From the NCBI RefSeq assembly GCF_052065835.1, contig NZ_JBQHTG010000003.1, positions 124,001-188,000 of the forward strand: DNA of 64,000 bases, in the 5' to 3' direction. The position numbers and the translations under genes are program-made. Of this stretch, positions 34,405 to 42,764 are shown piece by piece; the first letter of the stretch is position 1, and each line of letters opens with the position of its first letter. A model generated the notes under the pieces. It was not told where the DNA came from, searched no databases, and saw only the letters and a list, made by a program, of their open reading frames with translations. Source of the DNA: Laedolimicola sp934402125 (GTDB lineage: Bacteria; Bacillota; Clostridia; Lachnospirales; Lachnospiraceae).

Positions 34405-35772
34405 TTATAATCTGGCGGCAATCTGTCTGGCCACGTAGACTCCGCTTGCAGAAGCGTGGGACAGAGAATGGGTAATACCGCTTCCGTCGCCGATGATATA
34501 TAAGCCTTCGTGACAGGTCATAAGATTGTGATCCAGCTCGACCTCCATATTGTAGAATTTTACTTCTACGCCATACAGCAGGGTATCATCGTTGGCGGTT
34601 CCGGGCGCAATCTTATCCAGCGCGTAAATCATTTCGATAATACCGTCCAGGATTCGCTTCGGAAGAACCAGGCTTAAGTCTCCCGCCGCGGCGTTTAAGG
34701 TGGGCACGGTAAAGGATTCGCTGATTCTTTCCGGAGTGCTTCTGCGGCCCCGGATCAGATCGCCGAAGCGCTGGACAATGACCCCGCCGCCCAGCATATT
34801 GCTTAATCTCGCGATACTTTCTCCGTATCCGTTGGAATCCTTGAAGGGCTCTGAGAAATGCTTTGCGACCAGTAACGCGAAGTTGGTATTATTGGTCTGC
34901 TTGGCCGGATCCTCATAGCTGTGTCCGTTTACGGTGACAATTCCGTTGGTATTCTCGTTTACGACTTCTCCCTTGGGATTCATACAGAAGGTGCGCACCA
35001 GATCCTCGTATTTGGAGGTGCGGTACACAATCTTGCTTTCGTATAATTCATCCGTCAGATGGGAGAAAATTCCGGCGGGAAGCTCCACACGCACGCCGAT
35101 ATCCACGCGGTTGGAATTGGTATGGATATTCAGATCACGACATACCTGCTCCATCCATTTGCTGCCGCTTCGTCCTGCGGAAATTACACATTCTTTTCCC
35201 TCATAACAGGAATCCCCGTGATAGATCCGATATCCCTGATCCAGCTTTTCCACCTTATTGATAAAGCAGTTAAAATGAAAATCCACGTTCTTTTTCAGAT
35301 GATCATATAAATGCTCCAGAACGATATAGTTAATATCTGTTCCCAGGTGCCGGACAGAAGCGTCCAAAAGATGCAGGCCATTTTGCATACAGCTGGTTTT
35401 CAGATTGGAGCCGGCAGTGGTATACAGTTTTGTGCCCTCGCCGCCGAAAGCCAGATTAATCTTATCGACATATTCCATCAATTCCAGGGCGGATTTTTTC
35501 CCGATATACTCATACAAGGTACCGCCAAAATCGTTGGTGATATTGTATTTTCCGTCTGAGAATGCCCCTGCGCCGCCAAAGCCGCTCATGATAGAACAGT
35601 TTTTGCAGTGAATACAGGATTTGATTTTATCGCCGTCAATGGGACAGTGACGTTTTTTTAATTCATTTCCCATTTCAAAAACAGCAATCCGTAAATCCGG
35701 TCTTTTTTCCAATAATTCATATGCGGTGAAGATGCCTCCCGGCCCTGCTCCTACAATTAATACATCATACAT
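34405..35772 (-). CDS. FAD-dependent dehydrogenase of COG2509 type, riboswitch controlled
   Basis: The 455-residue flavoprotein begins with the dinucleotide loop LIVGAGPGGIFTAYELL (near residue 5). A cysteine-rich insert CPIDGDKIKSCIHCKNC follows (near 42-58), then GFGGAGAFSDGKYN, and GDGSGITHSLSHASASG at the C-terminus. These are the marks of the uncharacterised COG2509 family (NAD(P)/FAD-dependent oxidoreductases). AGGAGG lies before the ATG at 35772; the frame extends upstream into the leader. The leader holds a promoter, a purine-type aptamer and an intrinsic terminator, so the enzyme probably acts on or responds to a purine. Its reaction is unknown. Confidence 0.85.
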   Translation of the reverse strand: MYDVLIVGAGPGGIFTAYELLEKRPDLRIAVFEMGNELKKRHCPIDGDKIKSCIHCKNCSIMSGFGGAGAFSDGKYNITNDFGGTLYEYIGKKSALELMEYVDKINLAFGGEGTKLYTTAGSNLKTSCMQNGLHLLDASVRHLGTDINYIVLEHLYDHLKKNVDFHFNCFINKVEKLDQGYRIYHGDSCYEGKECVISAGRSGSKWMEQVCRDLNIHTNSNRVDIGVRVELPAGIFSHLTDELYESKIVYRTSKYEDLVRTFCMNPKGEVVNENTNGIVTVNGHSYEDPAKQTNNTNFALLVAKHFSEPFKDSNGYGESIARLSNMLGGGVIVQRFGDLIRGRRSTPERISESFTVPTLNAAAGDLSLVLPKRILDGIIEMIYALDKIAPGTANDDTLLYGVEVKFYNMEVELDHNLMTCHEGLYIIGDGSGITHSLSHASASGVYVARQIAARL

Positions 35773-35791
35773 TTCCGTTACCTCCTGAAAT

Positions 35792-35818
35792 AAAAAAATG
35801 ACTACCGATAGGGTAGTC
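35792..35818 (-). terminator. Leader terminator of the FAD enzyme gene (riboswitch expression platform)
   Basis: On the minus strand a 7-base stem GACTACC / GGTAGTC with a 5-base loop is followed by ATTTTTTTA. Its 5' arm is the same sequence that forms the 3' strand of aptamer helix P1 and the J3/1 segment, so aptamer and terminator exclude each other. Confidence 0.8.
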
Positions 35819-35870
35819 AACCAGTTTGGCGGTTGGTAGAAACGTCTGCCCGTTTTGCAGACTTATACCC
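35811..35870 (-). ncRNA. Purine-family riboswitch aptamer (guanine-type cytosine)
   Basis: Read on the minus strand: P1 GGGTA pairs with TACCC; J1/2 is TAA; P2 GTCTGC / GCAGAC closes a 7-base loop ending CGG; J2/3 is GTTTCTACC; P3 AACC / GGTT closes a loop with CCAAA; J3/1 is GAC. The TTTCTACC core, the GG-CC loop-loop partners and P1 junction match the purine riboswitch consensus. The pyrimidine in J3/1 is C, as in guanine sensors (U in adenine sensors). P2 and P3 are each about one base pair shorter than in xpt. The overlap with the terminator predicts that ligand turns the gene on. Confidence 0.75.
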
Positions 35871-35875
35871 AATTT

Positions 35876-35904
35876 ATTATACCTGAAAAGGAGCATGGTT
35901 TCAA
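35876..35904 (-). promoter_or_regulatory. Sigma-A type promoter of the riboswitch-controlled gene
   Basis: Minus strand: TTGAAA (35899-35904), 17 bases, TATAAT (35876-35881); the transcript would begin just before the aptamer. Confidence 0.75.
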
Positions 35905-35943
35905 TACCGGGTTTTGCTTATATAGAGAATCTGTTTCCGGCAG

Positions 35944-35973
35944 GGTATAACCGCAGTTTCTCCTTCATAAGAT
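35944..35973 (+). promoter_or_regulatory. Sigma-E-like promoter of spoIIID
   Basis: A -35-like GGTATAA (35944-35950) is followed after 15 bases by CATAAGAT (35966-35973), fitting CATAnnnT. The -10 box is part of an inverted repeat CATAAGA / TCTTATG (35966-35972, 35985-35991), which could also be an operator. Confidence 0.45.
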
Positions 35974-36001
35974 GTAAAAAACGTTCTTATGGGGGAAAAC
36001 C

Positions 36002-36259
36002 TTGAAGGATTATATCGAAGAACGAGCGGTAAATATAGCGAATTATATTATTGAAAACAACGCGACAGTGCGGCAGACAGCGAAGAAATTTGGAATCAGT
36101 AAGAGTACGGTACATAAGGATGTAGCAGACCGCCTTCTCCATATCAATCCGGGCCTTGCAAGACAGGCCCGGAAGGTTCTGGATATCAATAAATCAGAGC
36201 GGCATATCCGGGGAGGACTGGCTACGAGAGAAAAGTATCTGCATCAGCACGGGGTATAA
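36002..36259 (+). CDS. spoIIID: Sporulation transcriptional regulator SpoIIID
   Basis: The 85-residue DNA-binding protein switches mother-cell gene expression after sigma E. It carries the HTH with TVRQTAKKFGISKSTVHKDV (residues about 22-41) and the basic tail RHIRGGLATREKY typical of SpoIIID. The start is TTG with GGGGGA about 7 bases before it, the usual start context for this gene, since the family begins (L/M)KDYIEERA. An inverted repeat lies in its promoter. Confidence 0.95.
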   Translation: MKDYIEERAVNIANYIIENNATVRQTAKKFGISKSTVHKDVADRLLHINPGLARQARKVLDINKSERHIRGGLATREKYLHQHGV

Positions 36260-36317
36260 GGAAAGTTTAAAAGGAGCCATACCAGTCTCAAAAAGTAAAA
36301 ATACTACATTTAGAATG

Positions 36318-36366
36318 TTCCAATCATTGTTATACTATATATGGTATGATAATGATTGGAATTTTG
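36318..36366 (+). terminator. Long AT-rich inverted repeat after spoIIID
   Basis: TTCCAATCATT (36318-36328) and AATGATTGGAA (36351-36361) form an 11-base perfect stem, extended inside by TATAC/GTATG, and are followed by TTTTGTTT. It can end spoIIID. The half-site AATCATTGGAA recurs at 42841-42851, so a protein-binding role is also possible. In the rest of 36260-36552 I see only a weak 26-codon frame (36429-36509). Confidence 0.55.
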
Positions 36367-36552
36367 TTTGTAATAGGGGGGATTTCTAACCATTAGTATA
36401 TACGGTTCATCAAAAATCAGGTAAAATCATGTATAAGAAATCAAGTGATCGTTTTTACACAGGGCTGGAGGTGAGTGGGGAGATTTTGCAGGCGAAATGG
36501 ACGAAATAATCAACGATATCTTTGGGTGGTTTTGCTTTTGGGAGTGATGAAT

Positions 36553-38001
36553 ATGAAAAAAATAAGATTAAAGAGAATGGTATGGATTGTAATGTGTATG
36601 CTTTTGACAGCGTTTCTGGGAGCCTGTGGCTCAAAGCCCGATCACAAGCTGGGAGATCCGGGGACAACGAAAACTCCGGGAACAGAGAAGGAGCAGAAAA
36701 CGGGAGCAGGAACGGAGACGGAAGCTGCAGCGGCAGAAGCTGTGGAGTGGAGTGATTTTTGCGGCGAATGGATTCTGGCAGGCTATGAGTATGGGGATAC
36801 CTTAGAGGATACGGAGCCCTCCGACAAAAATACGTATTATCTGCCGGATCACCAGTGGGAATATTCCCAGCTTTTCATATATGATGAAGATGACAAGCTG
36901 TACGCAGATTACTACGTCAGCGGATATCAGGCAGAATCCATCAATGGAATGGCTCTCGTGGAAGAGGATTCCGCTTCCGGGAATTTGCCCTTTGCAAGCT
37001 TAAAAAACAGATCGGATATGGAACAGACGACGCGGACAGTGACCCTGATAGGAAAAAATGAACTCCGGTATTGCGAGCGGTATTCCGGACTGGAATGTGA
37101 CGCAGATCATATGCTGATCGCGACCTATCTGCGGGACGGGTCGAAGGAACTGGAGCAGAGCGCGGAATATCAGTATCTGAATGAGGTAACGGTATCGACC
37201 GTACAGGAGCTGATAGAGGCAATTCAGAACAGAACCAAGATTATCCTGAAGGAAGGCGTATACAATTTTAGCGAAATTGACTGCGACAGTATAAAAAATC
37301 CTAATATTGACTGGATCAGGGATTATGAAGGACAGACAGAGTTTACCGTACGAAATGTCCAGAATCTGTGTCTGGAAGCAGAGGAAGGAGCCAGGGTAGA
37401 GATTAGTACGGAGAATCGCTATGCGCGGACGCTGGCCTTTGAAGATTCCCAGGAGGTTACGCTTCGCGGACTGATCTGCGGGCATGAGGTGGAGCCGGGA
37501 TATTGTACCGGAAGTGTCGTTTCTCTTTCCCAATGCAGCCATATGGCCATAGAGAACTGTGATTTATATGGCTGCGGAACCTATGGAATAGAAGCTTATC
37601 ATATCTTTGGCCTGGCGGTGGCAGACACGGATATCTATGAGTGTTCCTATGGTCTTATCTGGCTTTCTGAGGTAGAAAACGCATCATTTTCAAACTGCAG
37701 CTTCCTGAACAGTGAAGAGTACAGTATGTTTTCCTTCCTTGCCTGCTACAGTATCCAGCTGGAGAACTGTAAGATTCTGGGAAACCGGGCACCCTCGGAG
37801 TATAACTCTTTTATAAACTGTCAGGACTCCCTGGAGGTTACCTTTGAGAACTGTCTGTTCCGTGAAAATGAGTATGAGGTTTTTCTGGCAGAAGGATATA
37901 ATCCGCCGACCAACACGATTTTCTTTGAGAATTGTACGGTAGAGGACGGAAAAAAGGATTTGGAATACCCGGAAGGAATTACGCAGAAGACCTATGAATA
38001 A
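36553..38001 (+). CDS. Lipoprotein with right-handed beta-helix domain
   Basis: The 482-residue protein has a lipoprotein signal (lipobox LGAC, Cys near residue 25), an acidic/Thr-rich linker, a region of unknown fold (about 50-220) and a C-terminal part (about 250-480) made of short imperfect repeats such as CSHMAIENCDLYGCGTYGIE and NCSFLNSEE. These are typical of parallel beta-helix (pectate-lyase-like) proteins. Many cysteines and asparagines stack in these repeats. It is probably a surface protein that binds or cuts polysaccharide; no catalytic residues can be named. Start at 36553 has GGGAG 9 bases upstream; an ATG at 36547 is possible. Confidence 0.75.
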   Translation: MKKIRLKRMVWIVMCMLLTAFLGACGSKPDHKLGDPGTTKTPGTEKEQKTGAGTETEAAAAEAVEWSDFCGEWILAGYEYGDTLEDTEPSDKNTYYLPDHQWEYSQLFIYDEDDKLYADYYVSGYQAESINGMALVEEDSASGNLPFASLKNRSDMEQTTRTVTLIGKNELRYCERYSGLECDADHMLIATYLRDGSKELEQSAEYQYLNEVTVSTVQELIEAIQNRTKIILKEGVYNFSEIDCDSIKNPNIDWIRDYEGQTEFTVRNVQNLCLEAEEGARVEISTENRYARTLAFEDSQEVTLRGLICGHEVEPGYCTGSVVSLSQCSHMAIENCDLYGCGTYGIEAYHIFGLAVADTDIYECSYGLIWLSEVENASFSNCSFLNSEEYSMFSFLACYSIQLENCKILGNRAPSEYNSFINCQDSLEVTFENCLFRENEYEVFLAEGYNPPTNTIFFENCTVEDGKKDLEYPEGITQKTYE

Positions 38002-38042
38002 AAGCTTCCGGAGGACGGAACCGGGAAGGGAGGCGGGAGTTG

Positions 38043-39509
38043 GTGAAACATTTAAAAAAACTGACGATTCTTCATTCCAATGATATGCACGGGGATTTTC
38101 TGGCGGAGCAGATAGATGAAAAGCTGGTGGGAGGGGTATCCTTCCTCTCCGGCTATGTGAATCTGGTACGGAAGCAGGAGAAAAATGTGCTCTATGCGAT
38201 TGCGGGAGATATGTTCCGCGGTTCTGTCATTGATTCCGAGTATAAGGGCGTGTCAACCATCGGCATTATGAATCTGCTGGGGCCGGACGTGGCGACCATC
38301 GGGAATCATGAGGTGGATTACGGACTGTCCCATCTTCTGTTCCTGGAGAAATGCGCGAATTTTCCTATTATTAACGCCAATTTCCATATCCGGGCAAACC
38401 GGAAGCGGCTGTTCCAGCCCTTTTACATTGCGGAAATGGACGGCATGAAGATCCTTTTTATAGGAATTATTACGGAGGACGTGCTGGCGCAGACAAAGGC
38501 AGACGAGCTGATTGGTTCCTTCGTGGACATCGGGGAGGCAGCCCAGGAGGTTGGAAATATCTGTAACGCATATAATGCGATTGATATTGATTTTACAGTG
38601 CTTCTGACGCATATCGGCTTTGAGGAAGATAAAAAACTGGCGGCCCTGCTGGATCCGGCCTGGGGCGTGGACGTGATCATCGGCGGTCATTCGCATACCT
38701 TTCTGACAGAGCCCGCCCTGGTAAATGGAATCTATATTGTGCAGGCAGGAACCGGTACAGATCAGATTGGGCGGTTTGATATTATGGTGGATACGGATCT
38801 CAATGCAATCGATACCTTTACCTGGCAGCTTGTTCCGATCAACAACACCACCTGTCAGAAAGATGAAGAAATGGAAGAATTCATCAATCATTACCGGCGG
38901 GAGACGGATAAAAAATATGACCGTATCGTAACAAGATTTACAAAATGCCTGACGCATCCGGTAAGAAATCGGGAAACGGCCCTGGGAAATCTGATTGCGG
39001 ATATCTTGCGGGACAGTCTGGGAATCGATCTGGCGCTGATGGGATCCGGAGCTATCCGGAATTATGAACTGGGACCGGTGGTCCATTATCAGGATCTGGT
39101 GGAATGCCTTCCCTATGACGAAGCGATGTATATGGTTCAGGTGAACGGGGCACAGCTGGAACGGATGCTGCGTTACATTCTGCGGGAAGAAGCGTTTGAG
39201 GGAGAGCATACGGAGTTTTATCAGTTTTCCCATGGGCTGCATATCGTCTGGTCCCGCAGCCTGCAGGAGTTTGAAACGCTGACCCTGGAGGGAAAGGCGC
39301 TGAATGAGCAGAAGCTATACTCCATTGCCCTGTCGAAATACCATTATATGAATATGCAGGATTTTCTGACGGTATCCCTGGAGGAGGCGAAGGCCAACGC
39401 GCTTCCCCGCGTGCTGGCTACCTCCTGCCGGGATATCGTAGAGGAATATATGATGGTAAATCCTCACCTTTCCCGGGAGGTAGAGGGCAGGTTGGTAGTG
39501 AAAGCATAG
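38043..39509 (+). CDS. 5'-nucleotidase / UshA-family phosphohydrolase without signal peptide
   Basis: The 488-residue, two-domain metallophosphoesterase matches the 5'-nucleotidase (UshA) family. Metal motifs: LHSNDMHGDF (near residue 10), GD in AIAGDMFRG, GNHEVDYG (near 85) and GGHSHTFL (near 218). C-terminal domain with GNLIADILRD and MGSGAIRN (near 320-340). Unlike UshA or wall-bound relatives it has no signal peptide or anchor, so it should be cytoplasmic. GTG at 38043 is preferred (GGGAGG 9 bases upstream) over TTG at 38040. Same direction as the lipoprotein gene, 41 bases downstream. Confidence 0.88.
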   Translation: MKHLKKLTILHSNDMHGDFLAEQIDEKLVGGVSFLSGYVNLVRKQEKNVLYAIAGDMFRGSVIDSEYKGVSTIGIMNLLGPDVATIGNHEVDYGLSHLLFLEKCANFPIINANFHIRANRKRLFQPFYIAEMDGMKILFIGIITEDVLAQTKADELIGSFVDIGEAAQEVGNICNAYNAIDIDFTVLLTHIGFEEDKKLAALLDPAWGVDVIIGGHSHTFLTEPALVNGIYIVQAGTGTDQIGRFDIMVDTDLNAIDTFTWQLVPINNTTCQKDEEMEEFINHYRRETDKKYDRIVTRFTKCLTHPVRNRETALGNLIADILRDSLGIDLALMGSGAIRNYELGPVVHYQDLVECLPYDEAMYMVQVNGAQLERMLRYILREEAFEGEHTEFYQFSHGLHIVWSRSLQEFETLTLEGKALNEQKLYSIALSKYHYMNMQDFLTVSLEEAKANALPRVLATSCRDIVEEYMMVNPHLSREVEGRLVVKA

Positions 39510-39541
39510 AAGAAAGAAATCGTTGATCCGGAAGGAGAAAA

Positions 39542-39582
39542 ACCATTGCTGTGCGCAAAAAATGTACGGCAATGGTATTTTT
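39542..39582 (+). terminator. Terminator of the nucleotidase gene
   Basis: An 11-base stem (39542-39552 with 39566-39576, one G-U pair) is followed by ATTTTTG. Confidence 0.8.
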
Positions 39583-39591
39583 GATAGAAAA

Positions 39592-39620
39592 TTGACAAAA
39601 ATTCAGATATAGGGTATACG
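39592..39620 (+). promoter_or_regulatory. Strong promoter of the solute-binding protein gene
   Basis: Consensus TTGACA (39592-39597), 17 bases, TATACG (39615-39620), 77 bases before the gene. Confidence 0.75.
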
Positions 39621-39696
39621 TTTTTTGGGAAAAAAGGTATAATGAAGATAAGTTTTCTGTATAGAAAAAAGAAAATGGGAAATATGGGGGGATTCT

Positions 39697-41082
39697 ATGA
39701 AAAAAGGGAGGAACATCACCGGGCGTCTGGGGTATGGTCTGCTCGGTCTGTTGCTCGTTATAAGCCTGGCAGGCTGCGGGAGGGCAGCGTCCGGGGAACC
39801 GGTTACCGTTACCATCTGGCATGTCTATGGAGGCCAGGCAGAATCACCGCTCAATGATATGATAGCGGAATTTAATGAGACAGTGGGAAAGGAAGAAAAT
39901 ATCCAGGTACAGGTGGGAAGCGTCACCAATACCAATACGATCCATGAGAACGTGTTGTCCTCGGCATTTGGGGATCCGGGAGCAGAGGAGCTGCCGGATA
40001 TGTTTGTTTCCTATCCGAAGACCGTGTTGGCATTGCCTGATGAAACAGAGCTGGTGGATTATCAGGACTATTTTTCTGAGGAGGAATTAAGCGGCTTTAT
40101 TCCGGCTTTTCTTACAGAGGGACAGATCGGCGGCAGACAGCTGATCCTTCCGGTTGCGAAGTCCACGGAGATTATGTTTGTAAATGAAACGGCATTTAAC
40201 CGGTATGCGGAAGTCAGCGGAGCTTCTCTTTCCGATCTGGAAACCTGGGAGGGAATCTTCCGTCTGGCCGAGGATTACACCAGATGGACGGATGAGCAGA
40301 CACCGGATATTCCGGAGGACGGAAAACCTTTTTTTGTCCATGATTATCATTTTAACTATTTTCAGGTAGGCGTAGAGTCCCTGGGAGAGCATTTCTTTAC
40401 GAAGGACGGAACGGAGCTTGTCTTTGGTCCGGCCTTTGAACGGGTGTGGGCACCCTATGCCAGAGCGGCAGTGGAGGGCGGTATCTGGCTTCAGAGCGGT
40501 TACGCCACAGAACCGCTGCGAACCGGGGATTCCGTCGTGTCCGTGGCCTCCTCTGCCAGCGTCCTGTACTATTCCGATACGGTGACCTATGTGGACAATA
40601 CCACAGAGAAGGTGAATATGATTTCGATGCCCTGTCCGGTTTTTGAAAATGGGGAAAAGCTGGTAATGCAGCGGGGCGCGGGAATCTGCACGGTAAAGTC
40701 TACTCCTGAGCGGGAAAAAGCCTGTATCACATTTTTAAAGTGGCTGACAGACCCGGAGCGGAATGTGGAATTTGTGACACAGCTGGGATATATGCCGGTA
40801 AAACAGGAATCCTTTGAAAAATATCTTCCGGCTGCAATCGACCGGCTTCAGGATCCCATGTATCAGTCTCTGTACCAGGCATATTTACAGACTCAGGAGC
40901 AATATATCTTCTATACGGCTCCGCAGTATGATACCTATCTGGAGATGGAAACCAGATTTGAGGATCTGGTCCGCCAGAAGCTTCAGATTGCGCGCCGTTC
41001 TTTCCTGGAACTTCCGGAGCAGTCTCCGGAGGAGCTGGCAGAGACAACACTGGAAAGCTTCAAGAAGGATTATCAGTCCTGA
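39697..41082 (+). CDS. Extracellular solute-binding lipoprotein (family 1)
   Basis: The 461-residue lipoprotein (lipobox LAGC, Cys near residue 27) has the fold pattern of carbohydrate-type ABC binding proteins: VTVTIWHVYGGQAESPLNDM at the start of the mature part, then the hinge regions and SSASVLYYSD and the MQRGAGICTVKSTPEREKA segment near the end. No ABC permease or ATPase lies in the window. The next gene, 22 bases on, encodes a membrane regulator with an outside domain. It may therefore present a ligand to that sensor rather than feed a transporter (inference). Confidence 0.88.
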   Translation: MKKGRNITGRLGYGLLGLLLVISLAGCGRAASGEPVTVTIWHVYGGQAESPLNDMIAEFNETVGKEENIQVQVGSVTNTNTIHENVLSSAFGDPGAEELPDMFVSYPKTVLALPDETELVDYQDYFSEEELSGFIPAFLTEGQIGGRQLILPVAKSTEIMFVNETAFNRYAEVSGASLSDLETWEGIFRLAEDYTRWTDEQTPDIPEDGKPFFVHDYHFNYFQVGVESLGEHFFTKDGTELVFGPAFERVWAPYARAAVEGGIWLQSGYATEPLRTGDSVVSVASSASVLYYSDTVTYVDNTTEKVNMISMPCPVFENGEKLVMQRGAGICTVKSTPEREKACITFLKWLTDPERNVEFVTQLGYMPVKQESFEKYLPAAIDRLQDPMYQSLYQAYLQTQEQYIFYTAPQYDTYLEMETRFEDLVRQKLQIARRSFLELPEQSPEELAETTLESFKKDYQS

Positions 41083-41104
41083 AAGTAAGAAAGGCGGTGA
41101 CGCA

Positions 41105-42700
41105 ATGAGTCACTTGTTTCATAAGGTCAGCTATTCGCTGCGTCACTGGAATGAGGTCGGCGTATCCATGCAGCGAAAACTGACCCTGTACGTGGCCTGC
41201 ATGGTGCTGTTTGTATTTGCGGCAGGCGTAGTTGTGATTCAGACAGCAGGGATTGTGCCGGGATCGGAGCGTAACCTGGGGGAGGCACTGGCGGTACAGC
41301 ACCAGAATACCGTTTCAGCGATGACAAAGCAGATGGATCTCCTGACGGCAAGAAGCATTAATCTTTCGGAAGAAATCACGCGGATCATGGAGCAGGTGCT
41401 GATCGATCATGGAAAAAATTTTTCAGATCTCAATGACGATCCCCAGCTGATTCTGGAACTGGAGAATTCCCTGTATGGCTCCCTGGAGACGGTTCTGCGT
41501 TCCAATGCATGCAGCGGCGCGTTTTTCGTGCTGGACGCTACGGTAAATACAAAGGCAGAATCTGCGGATACTTCCCGTATGGGAGTTTACCTGCGTTTTT
41601 CGGATCTGAAGGCCGTCGGAACGGCAAACCAGCATATGGTGTATTTCCGCGGGGCGGCGGATCTGGCCAGAAAAAAACAGATCCAGATGCACAATCGCTG
41701 GAATCTGGAGTTCGACACGTCGCTGCTCCCCTGTTATGACACGCTTCTGCACTTTAACCGCAGCCGTCTGGCAGAAGGAGCGGTCTGGACAGAGCGGTTC
41801 CGGCTGCGGGATACCTGGGAGGATGTGACTCTTCTTTGCGTGCCGGTTCTGGATCAAAATGGGGAGCCCTGCGGGATCTGTGGTGTGGAGCTCAGCCAGC
41901 TTTATTTTGTCCTGTCTTATCCGGCGGCAGAAAGCCGGTTCGGAAATATGGTGACCCTTCTGGCTTCCGGCGAGGGAAGGAAGTATGATTTGTCAAAGGC
42001 CATGATCGGAAATGCGGCGGGAACGTATCTGAAATCCTCCGGTCTGTTAGAAATCCGGAGTGGAAAATACTATGAGACAGCCTCGACCGGCTCCACCCGT
42101 TATTTTGGATTGTCTACCCCGCTGGACGCCCGTCTTTCCAGCGGACAGACTCCTATGATTTTAACCCTGCTGCCCGAGGACAGCTATCACCAGGCGTCGC
42201 TTCGAAACCGTCAGCTCTGGTATGCGGGAACGGTTCTGTTCCTGATTCTGATTCTCCTTCTGGCCGGAGGAGTATCCGGACATTTTTCAGCTCCGATTGT
42301 GCGAAGCCTGAAAGCGATGCAGTTGGGGACGACGGGAGAGGATGGGCAGAACGCAGGTATCCGATCGGGAATTTCAGAAATTGACGCGCTGGTATCTTTC
42401 CTGCAAACCAGAAGCCAGGAGCTGAAAACCAGTGATCTTCCGCCGAACATCGAAACCATGCTGCAGGAGTTCAAGGGCCGGGTGGCAAGGCTGACGCCTG
42501 CGGAATTACAGATTTTTCAGATGTTTATCGAGGGCTGCGACGTTCAGACAGCGGCGGAACGGAGCTTTGTCAGCGTGGCAACGGTGCGAAAGCATAATAC
42601 CAGTATCAACCGGAAGCTGGAGGTATCCAACCGGGAGGAACTGATGGTTTACGTCGATCTCTTCCGGCGGTGCGGACGGCTGGAAGAATTGAAAAAGTGA
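41105..42700 (+). CDS. Membrane-anchored LuxR-type transcriptional regulator with extracellular sensor domain
   Basis: The 531-residue protein has a short cytoplasmic start, a first membrane segment (about 26-48), an extracellular region of some 320 residues with a Cache-like layout, a second membrane segment (about 371-394), a HAMP-like linker, and a C-terminal LuxR/GerE-type HTH (about 460-525, with LTPAELQIFQMFIEG and FVSVATVRKHNTSINRKL). It therefore joins outside sensing and DNA binding in one chain, with no kinase or receiver domain. The ATG at 41105 is chosen by the upstream AAAGGCGGTGA and by having a short N-terminus before the first membrane segment; the frame is open far upstream inside the previous gene. 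Confidence 0.85.
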   Translation: MSHLFHKVSYSLRHWNEVGVSMQRKLTLYVACMVLFVFAAGVVVIQTAGIVPGSERNLGEALAVQHQNTVSAMTKQMDLLTARSINLSEEITRIMEQVLIDHGKNFSDLNDDPQLILELENSLYGSLETVLRSNACSGAFFVLDATVNTKAESADTSRMGVYLRFSDLKAVGTANQHMVYFRGAADLARKKQIQMHNRWNLEFDTSLLPCYDTLLHFNRSRLAEGAVWTERFRLRDTWEDVTLLCVPVLDQNGEPCGICGVELSQLYFVLSYPAAESRFGNMVTLLASGEGRKYDLSKAMIGNAAGTYLKSSGLLEIRSGKYYETASTGSTRYFGLSTPLDARLSSGQTPMILTLLPEDSYHQASLRNRQLWYAGTVLFLILILLLAGGVSGHFSAPIVRSLKAMQLGTTGEDGQNAGIRSGISEIDALVSFLQTRSQELKTSDLPPNIETMLQEFKGRVARLTPAELQIFQMFIEGCDVQTAAERSFVSVATVRKHNTSINRKLEVSNREELMVYVDLFRRCGRLEELKK

Positions 42701-42712
42701 TAGAAGAAAAAG

Positions 42713-42746
42713 GAGAATCCGGAACATGACCGGGTTCTCTTTTTTT
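42713..42746 (+). terminator. Terminator of the solute-binding protein / regulator pair
   Basis: GAGAATCCGG (42713-42722) pairs with CCGGGTTCTC (42730-42739, one G-U pair), followed by seven T. Confidence 0.92.
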
Positions 42747-42764
42747 GTGGAATACTCTATTCCA

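Noticed and set aside
36429..36509. 26-codon frame upstream of the beta-helix lipoprotein gene
   Set aside because: Only a weak AGG precedes the ATG and nothing else supports it.
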